Shown piece after piece: positions 35,314 to 45,880 of a stretch of DNA of 47,066 nucleotides. Source of the DNA: Perkinsus olseni (lineage: Eukaryota > Perkinsozoa > Perkinsida > Perkinsidae). Each line of letters opens with the position of its first letter. The stretch's first letter is position 1. The position numbers and the translations under genes are program-made. The notes under the pieces are model-generated. The model had not been told where the DNA came from. It saw only the letters and a program-made list of their open reading frames with translations, and ran no database searches. The stretch covers positions 1 to 47,066 of the forward strand of contig JABANP010000420.1 in NCBI GenBank assembly GCA_013115135.1. The letters run 5' to 3'.

Positions 35314-36744
35314 ATGTGGACTTCACTCTGCTTCCTCTCGTTCTACACCGTGGGTGCTGCTCGAACTTCAAGTGTAGAAAGACGGCCCTCTTTCCATCCG
35401 GAGTTCTACAAGGCTATTGCATTTCCCTGGGTTATTACTAATAACCCATGAAAACGTCATGGAAACTCCCTAATAACTTATTAGGGAGTTTCCATGGTGT
35501 TGCTCTGCGCCGCGGTGTCCTAACAGAACTACCTACACCTGGGATTATTACTTCGGCCAGCTTTTGGATATGGGAGTGAGGAACTACATCCTCGGTGGGA
35601 ACAGGGTTAACCGTGAAAGCAGAATCGAGAGGGTGGAACGACAATTCTACCCTCCCTGGGATATATCCGGGTTCATGTCCCTGAAGCATGAGGTGGAGTG
35701 TCGAGGCGGGAGAATACTGGCTGATCTGGGCTTATTCTGGTTCCCATCTTGGAAGGAGACTTTAAATAAGACAGCTTTCCTTGAGAGTGTCGCTAAGTTC
35801 ATCACGGATTATCCCGTCGACGGTTTTATTTCGTGGTTTCCCGGATATAGCCCGGCTACGTGGGAGACTGACATCATTCAGTCCATGACAGAGTGCTTTA
35901 AAGCTATCAAAGAACTCAGGATGGTTACCGGACTTAGGTGAGGTCGACACTGAAGAATCGGAGCCGCTGCTCTTTCCGGCGGCTCTCGAGTTGTGGAGAT
36001 TCCTCATCATCAAATTGTCAGGTTCTCTTCTGAAAAATGGTATCAAGTGAGGGACGCCGGGTTGGGAGGTGTGGCCGACCTAAACTTCGCCTACCTATAT
36101 TCCGATACCCCCGAGTTCATCACGAATCGTTTTTCTCGGCAAATAGTCAGAAACGCCACTCTGGCGGGTGTGGATAAGACAACTCTCATTCTAGGCGTAA
36201 GTATGGTGTGCTTCACATTGTGTGGGCCACAAAGTGTAGCCAGACCGTTAAGCAGCAGAACTTTGACCCGTTGCGATCATTAGCTGTCTGGTTCTATCCG
36301 AGCGACGGGTTGCATGCTGCAACTGGTAGCCTAGGACACCCTACTTGCGGTGGCTTGGGCTCGGGTGGCCCAGCTGAGCTCGGTTGCTCAGTTGCTACAA
36401 CTGAGCTGATATGGCTGACTGTTTCGATTCGAAACAGTCGAAACTTTCGAACGCCTCCTCCCTAGGTGTCTCTCCTATCCTCTTCGAATATGCGCGGCTA
36501 CTCCAGTGTGATATTGGACTTACACGGGAAACCTGATGGGCCTGGTTGGGTCAGACTCGCACATGGAACACTCGTTTACTACAACTCTCAGAAGAATGCG
36601 AGGGACAAGCTGCTATATGCAAAGAGGGAGGGGCTTCATGGCATTTTTCTGGAGGGTGGAAGTCTTTGGTTTCAAGACCTGCTTGCGTGGGATGTGCGCT
36701 CTCTTTGCTACGCCCTGTCCAAGCTGGCCAAGAGATTAAGATAA
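35314..36744 (+). pseudogene. GH18 chitinase-like secreted protein, copy A, exon 1 disrupted
   Basis: Same three-exon layout as the intact copy at 43172: exon 1 from ATG 35314 to 35937, exon 2 36022-36196, exon 3 36466-36744 (stop). The signal peptide MWTSLCFLSFYTVGAA is present. Exons 2 and 3 are intact, including the strong donor gtaagtatgg. Exon 1 is 55 bases longer than in the intact copy, so the frame changes: the first part stops at 35449-35451 and the rest (from about 35564) is in another frame. Most of the excess is a 46-base insertion made of inverted neighbouring sequence (35438-35483). The acidic catalytic motif of GH18 is absent here too (VDGFISWFPG). Confidence 0.8.
35438..35496. 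repeat. Inverted-copy insertion forming two hairpins
   Basis: Two perfect hairpins lie end to end, one centred at 35438 (9-bp arms) and one at 35458-35496 (19-bp arms, one-base loop). The intact sister gene has neither. Removing 35438-35483 would leave sequence that aligns to the sister. The inserted DNA is the reverse complement of both flanks. Confidence 0.9.
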
Positions 36745-37500
36745 CCGAAAGCAGTGCGTCAGAGCCTCTGACTCAGGGGGGTTGTATCACTCTTCCCCAC
36801 CCCCTGTATCCCTGGGGATCCCAACCTGGGATACACCTCCGCTATCGTCCATAACTTTTTCGATGAAGGGCCTATCAGTCTCACATTCTTGTAATTTTTT
36901 TATGAATTTGATTAACAAGTTTATTCGTTTGATTTGGAGAGAGTTGGAATAGTGGGCGAACGAATGAGACTCTCATCATAGGAGGCATGGTCCTAAAGCT
37001 CTTCGTTGGTGGTAATTGAGACCCTTGAGATAAGACTCTGAAAAGCCGATAGCACAGTCTATGCTGCACAGATATCTCCCTCGCGTGATGTGCGATCCAT
37101 ATAGAGAAAGTTGGCAACTCGATCCCGAAATCCTGAGAAATTGTAGGCAGCGATCGAGCCGCTCGGATCATTCAGTAGCGAAGACAAGGCTAGTAGCCTT
37201 GCCCTCGCGAGTCGCGAGCCGCGACCTATAGTACCCTCTACGGCACTCTGGACAAATTTGACCACTGCGTCGCACGCAGTGGTCGACGGGAATGAATGGG
37301 ACATGTGCCGTGCGGACCTTCTCCACTGCACGAGTAGCTCCTCTATGGGTCTGTCGGACTCACTTCAATGCCTTCACCATCCCTTGTCCTCTGTCAGAGC
37401 CTCTGACTCAGTGATGGTATCGGGCTCCATACGAGGCTCGCATGGCGAGGGTACAGAGACGACCAACATACACGAATACTGGCACCGTCCAGGCCCTGAA
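36745..37500. other. Spacer between GH18-like copies A and C
   Basis: Matches the 3-prime flank of copy B (44520-45000) in patches, for example cgatgaaggg and gagactctcatcataggag. A perfect hairpin lies at 37260-37284 (11-bp arms, loop cgc). No gene supported. Confidence 0.55.
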
Positions 37501-38339
37501 GGACTCCTTCGGAAGGAGTGTTTTGAAGCTATCAAGGAACTAAAGTTGGTTAGCGGACTCAGGTGAGACCGACCGTCGGGCTCAGGCACTGAGGAATCGC
37601 AGACGCTGTCTCTTCTTGAACTCTATCCCGAAGATCGCTCGAGTCCGTGTCTAGAGAATTTCGAAGTATGCTGTCAGTTTCCCATCGAGACATTGGCAAA
37701 GGGTAGAGGCCGCCGGACTGCGGCGGCCGAAGTTGAGAGTATCGCAGACCTCAACTTCGTCTATATATCTCCGTATGGCCCTGAATTCATCACAGATTGT
37801 TTTGCTAAGAGGGTCATCACAAACGCCACTTTGGCAGGCGTGAAGAAGGAAACTCTTGTCCTTGGCGTGAGTGGCTGCGTCGGGTTAGGAGACGACGGAT
37901 TCAAGTTCCGTTATCCTTACCGATCGTATCTTTCGGCACTTCTGGAAGCCCGGACTCATTCATAATGAGTCCGGGCTTCCAGGTTTTTGGCTTTCGCTCC
38001 ACGAGTCATCGAGCCAATATCATTATCTGAGCCATTCTGTTCAACAGTAGAATTTCAACTGCCGTGATTAAAGTATCTTCTTCTCAGATAGCGCTTCAAG
38101 CATACCCCCTTGCCCAAGGATATTCGACCGCAATACTCGATTATCATGGGGATCCCAAAGGCGACGGTGTGATCAAGTTATCGGGTGGAAACTCTCACAA
38201 GCGTGCTACAGACAAGCTCTTATTGGCAAAGAGGCTTAGACTACATGGCGTTTGTCTTGCGGGTGGTTATTTCTACGTCCAAGACCTGCTTCCGTGGGAT
38301 AAGTGCTCCCTTTTCTATGCCTTGGATCAAAAGGCTTAA
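37500..38339 (+). pseudogene. GH18 chitinase-like, copy C, 5-prime truncated
   Basis: Only the last ~20 codons of exon 1 remain (ECFEAIKELKLVSGL, donor ag|gtgaga at 37563). Exon 2 ends at 37866 with donor gtgagt, after ADLNFVYISPYGPEFITDCF. Exon 3 (from about 38073 to 38339) keeps GYSTAILDYHGDPKGDG, LHGVCLAGGYFYVQDLLPWD and a natural stop. The signal peptide and the first two-thirds of exon 1 are gone. At the exon 3 start, the acceptor of the intact copy (tag|gta) reads aa|gta, so normal splicing would fail. This copy is more divergent than A is from B, so it is an older duplicate. Confidence 0.78.
37942..37982. repeat. Perfect 19-bp-arm hairpin
   Basis: Arms 37942-37960 and 37964-37982 are perfect complements with loop cat, 76 bases after the exon 2 donor of copy C. 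Position and lack of a following T-run argue against a terminator, and this is a eukaryotic intron. It fits the inverted-copy insertion pattern seen elsewhere in the cluster. Confidence 0.92.
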
Positions 38340-39450
38340 CCAAGTCGTCAATGCGTCTGGGGATACACGCTATATTTGAACTATTCATTGTCAGCACTGA
38401 CCAATGAATCATTGGCAATGATCAGCACACTACTATGGATAACCGCTCGTGGGCAGTTGTGTGACACATTTATGGTGGTCGGCATCGGTTGGTAATACCA
38501 ACTTTGTATTTTTCAGCACTCAGGGTCTTTGGGTGCAACATTGGGCACATCTGCTTTGCTGGGGCCGAGGAATGGCCGTTTTCATTAGTCAGCTCAGTAG
38601 AGGGGCCACAGTCTGTGGCCCACAGAAGGTCCGGCGTCAGTGTCTTCCCTACTCGACTATTCAAGTGAGTCTTTCCTTGAGATCTCAATAGCCATGAGTT
38701 CAGTCCAGGGCGGGGTAACTCCAACATTGAGCCCCAGCTAGCTGGGCCACCTCGAGAAACACGTTTCACTGGGCCCACTTGAAGACTTCAAGTTAGAGAT
38801 CTGTGCGCGGCGCCGTATGTGCGCACAATAGGGACTGGTGACCAGTCCCTCTTGTCTCGCGCCTGTAATCCGAGACCAGTCTTCGGTCTCGTGCGCTGAC
38901 TCAGCGCCGCTGAGTATCCCGACCTTACAGACAGCAAGAATGTCATCACAACGGCCCCTCCACAAACCTTGGTAGATGAACTACCTGGCGTGCGGAATTT
39001 AGATGAGGCCTCACCATATGATGATCTCTATGACAAAGACAAAGAAGGCACAGATTCTCTCCAAATCGATCACACTGTGATCATCACAGACACACAGCAA
39101 GATCGTGCAGAACACAAGGAGTAGCATCAGATGAACCACTAGCCGTATCCATTGGGCCGCCAGACGAGAGCGCGCCCAGAGGGAGAGTCCAAGTGCAGAT
39201 ACCTTGGAAAGACAGCACACGACCACCAAGGTCGTTTGCACAGGTCTGGAATCGAGACCGAGCTCTGAGACAGAGGCTGGAAGCTTCACCCGAAAAATTG
39301 CAGATGTTTCGCTCACAGCCTGTGAGTCACAGGTTGATCAGCTCGTTCAGCAAGGATTCGCTGAAGCGCTCCCGAAAGAAATGCCAAGATACCCACCAGA
39401 TGAATCCGATCCTCTATTACAGGAACTCGCTGTGAGGTTCACACTAAGTA
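38340..39450. other. Flank of copy C, repeated after copy E
   Basis: 38340-38800 matches 45850-46260 (landmarks tgcgtctggggatacacgc, cactactatggataa, ggtcggcatcggttggt). No gene supported. The rest to 39450 is unique, with a 106-codon frame (39204-39524) that lacks motifs. Confidence 0.6.
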
Positions 39451-40290
39451 ATCGGAGTCGCTGTTATTTCCGGCCGTTCTCGAGGTGGCCGCCAGGTTCG
39501 GGTCTGAAACGTGGTATTGAGTGAGGAATGCCGGATAGGCAGGGGTGGCCTCGGCTTCGGCAATCTAATTGGCGATACCTCAGACAGGAGTACCCTGCGT
39601 GACGCAGGGCGGCGCCGCTCAGAGCGGCCCGCTCTGGCAAGTCACCTGCCGCAGGTGTGAATAAGGCAATTCTTTTTTTAGGCTCTAGTATCCCGTACTT
39701 ACGCCAAGACTTAGAGGTGCCATACCAAGCATTGTCTCAATACTTAGTATGGCACCTCTTGTCCTTTGATATCACACAATACTATTGTATGCTTCACATT
39801 GTGGTCCACAATTTGTGGACAGGTCGAAAGACCGCAGAACTTGGACCCGTTGCGATTGTTCGCTGCTTGGTTGCTATCCGAGCAGTCAGTCCTAGCTGGG
39901 TTCAGCTGGCATGGCTGACTGCTTAAAACCTCTTTTCCTCAGGGATCCCTCCCAATCTCTTTGCGAATGCAAGGCTACGTACAAACGTGCGTAAGGCCTG
40001 ATGGATTTGGTAACCAAACCAAATTTCAGTCAGAACCGCACGTGGAGCACTGTATCAGTGCCACTGATACACTCCAAAAGAGAGGCGCCTCACGGCACTC
40101 ACCTGGAAGGCAGAAAACTCTGGCTTCAAGACTTGCTTCCATGGGATATGCGCTTTCTTTGCTGCGCCCTCTCCAATCTGGCCAAAAGCTTAATGCATCC
40201 AAACGGTTTGTGGCAACATTATCACTTCACCCTATCCCCATGTCCCTGGAGACCTCAACCTGGAATACAGCTTCGTTTTCGATGTAAGAG
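39450..40290 (+). pseudogene. GH18 chitinase-like, copy D, heavily decayed
   Basis: Recognisable pieces: the exon 1/intron 1 join (gaactcgctgtgaggttc near 39425), exon 2 scraps (gaaacgtggtattgagtgag), intron 2 (tatgcttcacattgtg near 39788 and gacccgttgcgatt near 39845), and exon 3 scraps (tggcttcaagacttgcttccatggga near 40125, shown here only as a landmark broken by changes). No long frame remains. A 13-bp-arm hairpin (39713-39725 and 39747-39759) sits in the remains. Confidence 0.7.
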
Positions 40291-40349
40291 CCATCAGCAC
40301 ATAATCTTTCAATCCAGGGTGTGCGATTTTTCATAGCCAAATCTATCTT

Positions 40350-41440
40350 TCCGGTTGCGGAAATTTCGGCAAGCAAAATGCAGAAATTTCCGCAGAATAG
40401 GGAAATTATCGCAAAAATGGCAAAAAAATTCGGCAAAAGGGCGGCTTCCATTCTTTGAGTATTCTACTGTCGTTTAGACATGGTTTCCATTGGTTAGACT
40501 TGCCGAAGTCCAAAAAGGCATTGCCGAAGTCAAACAGGAGCGAGATCGCTTCTGGTCGCTCATCTCGAGACCCGCAGCTGGGGTAATATATAGTTCTGAC
40601 ACCTCTAGCTGCCCTAGACTCTAGGGCCTAGACGCACGCACGAAAGGTACATGGTTAGGTAAGGTATTGAGAAGCACTAGACGGATTCCGGACTCCGGAG
40701 TCCGTCTCAATTAGCGTCCAACGGGAGTTCCGAACGACATAGCCAAGCTCGAATAGGACCCGGAACGCCGGCATTCGTTTCCTTCGAGCCCTCAAACGTG
40801 GGCACACTGCCACTTTTGGCCCACACGGTGTGGCCGCAACACCAGCAACACATGGCTTATGTTGAAAGTGATTTTGGGAACAAATTCTTGAAATCCTCCG
40901 CACTAGCCACACAGTACTTCCTGAGATGGTAAGTCGACAATACTGTTGTTGTGAAGTTTGAGGTCTGGCCTCCAGCTTGGAGACTCCAAGTTCGAGTCCC
41001 CGATCGGGTCAGGATTTTGGACGAGCGCGCACTAACCTGCGATGCTGAAAAATTTTTCGCGTCTTCGTGGCAAAGTTTGTCCAAAATCCGACGTCTATTG
41101 GTCGAGAATTTAAGGGTCCGCATACGGCCCCACGTCTCCTCATGTGCAGGTTGCCGAAGGTTATTCACAAGAAGGGTCGTGCGGTGGCTTGCGACTTACT
41201 AGGGGCGAGAGTTTAATAACTGCGCGATGCATGCAGTTTGCATGCAAGAATTAAACTTAATCTCTCGTCGAGTGTGAAGCAAGTCACGAGCCCCATTCAC
41301 TTTACAAAACGCAGTGAAATGCAGGAATTGCCACTACAGATTTGTGGATCATTTTTTGGCCATTTTTGGCTCATTTTTGAGCATTTTTCTCTATTTTGCC
41401 AATTTTTCCGCTGCTATTTTTCCGCAGCGGAAATTGGTCG
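40350..41440. mobile_element. Candidate inverted-repeat element with a tRNA-like core
   Basis: Purine-rich sequence at 40351-40443 (repeats of gcggaaa, ggcaaaaatgg type) recurs in inverted orientation at 41345-41440. The match is imperfect and patchy, so the ends are not sharply defined and no target duplication could be assigned. A tRNA-like stretch lies between the ends, as in the two clearer elements. No transposase frame. Confidence 0.4.
40950..41010 (+). other. tRNA-like stretch in the candidate element
   Basis: The segment ggtctggcctccagcttgg is followed by AGTTCGAGTCCC (B-box match, 40989-41000). It looks like the anticodon, variable and T-arm part of a class II tRNA, but the A-box is poor and the T-stem does not pair well. 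A fragment at best. Confidence 0.4.
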
Positions 41441-41620
41441 ATATGTGACGAGTTTCGACAGTCCAACTATAACCCTATAGATAACTCAAGTCTTCAAATG
41501 CATCACTGTCGGTCTTTCTGGTATCGATGTAGGTCTAGGCTAGGGTCTAGCCGCTAGACCCTCTATCATTTCGTTATCACTGTAATATAGATGTCTGAGT
41601 CACTGCGGGGAGAGTTCAGC

Positions 41621-41753
41621 AATAATTGTATTCTCAATCGTTGAATCATTCAACGATTGAGAATACAATTATTCGAGTCCGAATACAATACTTCGAGGTG
41701 CACACATTCAACTTGAATGTGTGCACCTCGAACTTCGAGCCTCGAAGTATTGT
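41621..41753. repeat. Compound of perfect hairpins
   Basis: The first hairpin has 25-bp perfect arms (41621-41645 and 41649-41673, loop tca). The second has 20-bp perfect arms (41692-41711 and 41713-41732, one-base loop) and is embraced by a further pair of 14-bp arms (41685-41698 and 41740-41753). The sister sequence at about 46455-46515 matches both flanks but lacks the hairpins. Confidence 0.93.
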
Positions 41754-43171
41754 AAGTTTTTCAGTTCGGGAAAGTTCCCCAGTTCTTGGAGGAAGATATG
41801 TGCCGAACTTGCAGTACGTATGATACGTTTCCCAAAGTTGAGGGGAACATATCATACGCGCTGCAAGTCCGGGACCCGACTTGGACTCCAAGTCGTTGAG
41901 AGCCTCAGCTTGAAGGCCTCAAGGCTACGGATGGCAAGGCCATCAATATCCAAGGCCCATCCAGCCTGAGGCTGTCAGCCTCGGAGACGCTACGATATAG
42001 TCGTCCCGAGATCACCTTGAAGCGGCGGAAGAAGGGCAGTGGCCGCTATTCCGACCAACCTTTTAACAATAAGTATGACACTAAGCAGGCTCGAAGCGGA
42101 GCCCATTGCTTTGCTCTGCAGTGAGACTTCTAAGACGACGACCAGTTCGGCATATCAGTAATTCTGATTCAGAGCTGGGCTTCGTGAATATTTATGGTCA
42201 TGGTGTGAAAACAAATACACCGTTAATGCGAAATTGACAAATCGTAAGAATTGCAATCCGGATTAATTTTTGAGGACGATCTCAAAACCCCACAGCAACA
42301 TTACCGAAGTGCGGCACGTGTTGGCCCAATACTCTAGAATGGATATGAAGTTAATTCTGCGAGAGCGTTTTTGACTCGGTGAGACAATGCCTGCCGAATG
42401 ATTTCGCGATTGATACTATCGGCCATGTGTCAAATAGGTAGGACTCATCACTTAAGGCTGGACGGTCGGCTTTCGGGAAGTGCAGAGTTAGTGGAAGATG
42501 GCGAGTGAAGGGTGCTATGTTGCTGCTTCCACAGTATGCTGATGCTCACGCTCAATGCAAGGCGGGAAGGAGTGAAAAACAGTTGCTTATTATGCGCTGA
42601 TCGCCACATGCGTGCATAGCTAATACCCCGATGCCCCGAGCAGAACTAGATAGATGCACGCATGCAAAAGATGATCGGCGCATGATGTCATCATGAAGAC
42701 ATGATTTCTTCAAGCCAACGATTCGGCCTGGGCTGGGAATTCCACCTTGGAATTCCCAGTAGATCTTGTTACCTACTGATGGGCTTGTCAGTATCTGTTG
42801 CCCGAAGGATCTTCGTCGTAATTCACTCTAGCAAGATAATACCTCGATGTGCCGGTCATAACCATAAACTAGCCAGAACCAAGCTATTTTGACGCGTCTC
42901 TGCGAACGTGCACTTGCTTGAGCTAGGCTAAGGATTTCGCACCGTTCTCGGGAGCTTCGTTATTGGAGACTCCTGCACAGGAGTTACTCTCGCCTCAGTC
43001 GCCCGTCTATCGTGGAATATGCTGTCCCGACCAGGAGCAAAGCCAATGCGTTCGTGGTGTCTCCCTCTGAGGCTCAGAGTCTGAGCGGGCTTCTGCCAAC
43101 GCCACATTGCTGAGTATCCGACTCCAGCGACGTTGGACCGGTCCCAAACAGGCTTTCCTCTCTCGTGCCGT
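41754..43171. other. Spacer and upstream region of GH18-like copy B
   Basis: Contains an imperfect long hairpin (about 41808-41868), a perfect 12-bp-arm hairpin at 42733-42759 that is absent from the matching place in the flank of copy A (about 34620), and then the promoter region shared with copy A (42745-43130). No gene supported. Confidence 0.55.
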
Positions 43172-44519
43172 ATGTGGACTTCACTCTGCTTCCTCTCTCT
43201 CTACACCGTGGGCGCCGCGTCCTCTTTGGATGTAGAGAGATGGTCCACTTCCCATCCGGAGTTCTACAAGTCTGTTACATTTCCCTGGGTTATAAAGGAG
43301 TTTGCTTCGTGTATCGAGTGTCCTATCAAAGCCAACTATACTTGGGATTATTACTTCGCTCAGCTTCTGGACATGCGAGTGAGGAACTTTATCCTCGGTG
43401 GGAATACGGTTAACCGTGGAAGTAGAATCGAGAGGATACAGCGACAATTTTACCCTCCCTGGGATAGATCCGGGTTCATGTCCCTAAAGCATGAGGTGGA
43501 GTGTCGAGGCGGGAGAATACTGGCTGATCTGGGCTTATTCTGGTTCCCATCTTGGAGGGAGACTTTTAATAAGACAGCTTTCCTCGAGAGTGTCGCTAAC
43601 TTCACAAAGGATTATCCAGTCGATGGCTTCATCTTGGGGTTTCCCGTTTCTAGTCCGCTTAGCTGGGAGACTGATATAATTCAGTCCATGAGGGAGTGCT
43701 TTGAAGCTATCAAAGAACTCAGGATGGTTAGCGGACTGAGGTGAGGTTCCCACTGAGGGACGGAGCCGCTGCTATCTCTGGCGGCTCTCGAGTTGGTTGT
43801 CAGGTTCTCTTCTGAAAAATGGTATCGAGTGAGGGACGCCGGGTTGGGAGGTGTGGCCGACCTAAACTTCGCCTACCTATATTCCGATACCCCCGAGTTC
43901 ATCACGAATCGTTTCGCTCGGCAAGTAGTCAGAAACGCCACTCTGGCGGGTGTGGATAAGACAACTCTCATTCTAGGCGTAAGTATGGTGTGCTTCACAT
44001 TGTGTGGGCCACAAAGTGGGGTCAGACCGCAGAGCTTTGACCCGTTGCGATCGTTCGCTGCTTGGTTACTACCCGAGCGATGGCTTGCAGGCTGCAACTT
44101 GCAAATTAGGACTCGCTACCTGCGGTGGCGAAGGCTCAGCAGGTCCAGCTGAGCTGGGTTGCTCAGCTGGTACAACTCAGCTGACATGGCCGACTGTTTC
44201 GATTCGAAACAGTCGAAACTTTCGAACGCCTCCTCCCTAGGTATCTCTTCTATCCTCTTTGAATATGCACGGCTACTCCAGTGTGATATTAGACTTACAC
44301 GGGAAACCTGATGGGCCTGGTTGGGTCAGACTCGCACATGGAACACTCGTTTACTACAACTCTCAGAAGAAGGCGAGGGACAAGCTGCTATATGCGAAGA
44401 GGGATGGGCTCCACGGCATTTATCTGGAGGGTGGAAATCTTTGGTTTCAAGACTTGCTTCCTTGGGATGTGCGCTCTCTTTGCTACGCCTTGTCCAAGCT
44501 AGCCAGAAGGTTGAGATAA
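43172..44519 (+). CDS. Secreted GH18 chitinase-like protein, catalytic motif lost, copy B
   Basis: Three exons: 43172-43740, 43804-43978, 44241-44519; introns of 63 and 262 nt with donors gtgagg and gtaagt, acceptors gtcag and cctag; about 340 residues. The ATG at 43172 gives a signal peptide (MWTSLCFLSLYTVGAA). The body follows a GH18 TIM-barrel order: a strand with MRVRNFILGG, GGRILADLGLFWFPSW followed by FNKTAFLESVANF (like the chitinase LLSLGG and helix), PVDGFILGFP where active chitinases have DGxDxDxE, TTLILGVSLLS (like the LVLGVPFYG strand), and LHGIYLEGGNLWFQDLL near the end (like GGxMxWxxD). The acidic catalytic triad is absent, so it is probably a non-enzymatic carbohydrate-binding chitolectin-like protein. 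GH18 assignment rests on pattern, not on a search. Best-preserved of five copies. Confidence 0.72.
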
Positions 44520-45340
44520 CCAGAAGGAGTGCGTCAGAGAGATGGTATCACTGCTCCCAATTCTCTGTATCCCTGGAGATTCCAACCTGAGATACGACTT
44601 CGTTATCGACGAAGGGTCCACCAATCTCACATTTGATGAACTCGGTCAATAAGTTTCATTTGTTCGATTTCAAGGGTGGTTGAATAGTGGGCGCATGAAT
44701 GGAAATCCCATCATGGGAGGCACTAGTCCTGACTCAGGATCTCAGGACTCCTGAGAGACCCTTGACATCCGATATCGAGTTGATATCATCAACCCGATGA
44801 GTTCGATTCGGCCTCTGAAAATTGGACGGCATGGAACTCTCTTTCGCACGATACGCGATCCATGCGGAGGATAGAGTTAGCAACTCCTTGCGATATCTTA
44901 AGAAATCGCAGGCTGCAAAATTCTTTGCCTGCGGTCGAGCGTCTGGGATCATTTGGTAGCCTACGGGACGCGCCGCTCACCTTTGCCAGTGAGTGCCGCC
45001 TGAGTTAGGCTCTTCGCTAGTGACTGCAGGTGGGCTGTGACTACCTGCGTCTCGAGTCGAAATTTTCGACAGAAAGAAAGAGAAAGAGAGAAAGAAGAAG
45101 AAATAAGTCAGAGAGGTCGAGAGAAGTCCAAAGAAACGCTCCTGGGGGAGAGTCATACGCCATTCGATAGCTGAATTTCAGCTGCTGAAATCGTTCTGAG
45201 TCTTCTAAATCCGTTCTTTAATGAAAACTTCTCATTATCGCTCCTGTCTTTTGGAAGTTTTTGCTAACTTCATATCGTCCGTTATGGAATTCGTGCTGCT
45301 ACTCGGAATCGTATTGGGAATTAAGCCAATAACAGGAGCT
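44520..45340. other. Spacer with a purine-rich tract
   Basis: 3-prime flank of copy B, similar to 36745-37200. A purine-only-like tract of gaaagaaagagaaag type lies at about 45069-45125. No gene supported. Confidence 0.6.
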
Positions 45341-45880
45341 CAGTAGTCAGCTGCTATGATGAGAGCATCTTCTCCCCAGAAAGCGCTTCAAGGCTCAAAG
45401 TTCAGCTGCCGTATCCGTTGGCTCAAACCTTCCGTTCACTGGTTGCAACTCAACCCCATCGTGAGTAGTGGGTGCCGGAGTAGCACCGCTTACATAAGAG
45501 GACTGAGTGTCCATCCGAAGTTGATGGGAAAGGGCTGAAAGATGATAGTTGAGCAGCTCAATTAGCTGCTAATAATATTCGACCGGCGGTCGACGACCGC
45601 AATATGGGGATCCCAAAGGCGATGACGTGGTGACTGTGGTCCAAACTTCGGGTGGAAACGTCTACTTCAACTCCAAAGAAGCGTGCTACGGACAACCTAT
45701 TGTAGGCAAAAAGGTTCGGGCTACATGGCGTTAATCTTCGGGATGGTTACTTCTAGCCTAGAAGCAGGAAGCAGGTCTTGGACCTGGAAGTTCTATGTCC
45801 AAGACCTGCTTCCGCGGGATAAGCGATCCCTTCTCTATGCCTTGGCTCCAGAGATTCAACCAAGTCGTCAATGCGTCTGG
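45340..45880 (+). pseudogene. GH18 chitinase-like, copy E, exon 3 remnant with a hairpin insertion
   Basis: Pieces of exon 3 match copy C: cagaaagcgcttcaag near 45377, gggatcccaaaggcga near 45607, and the YVQDLLP-coding stretch near 45795-45815. Frames are broken by stops and indels. A 40-base insertion relative to copy C (45755-45794) includes the reverse complement of the following coding sequence, which makes perfect 17-bp arms (45767-45783 and 45797-45813). No exon 1 or 2 is visible upstream. Confidence 0.75.

Noticed and set aside
37942..37982. Strong hairpin considered as a transcription terminator or structured RNA
   Set aside because: It lies in a eukaryotic intron-like position without a T-run, and similar hairpins nearby are explained by inverted-copy insertions.
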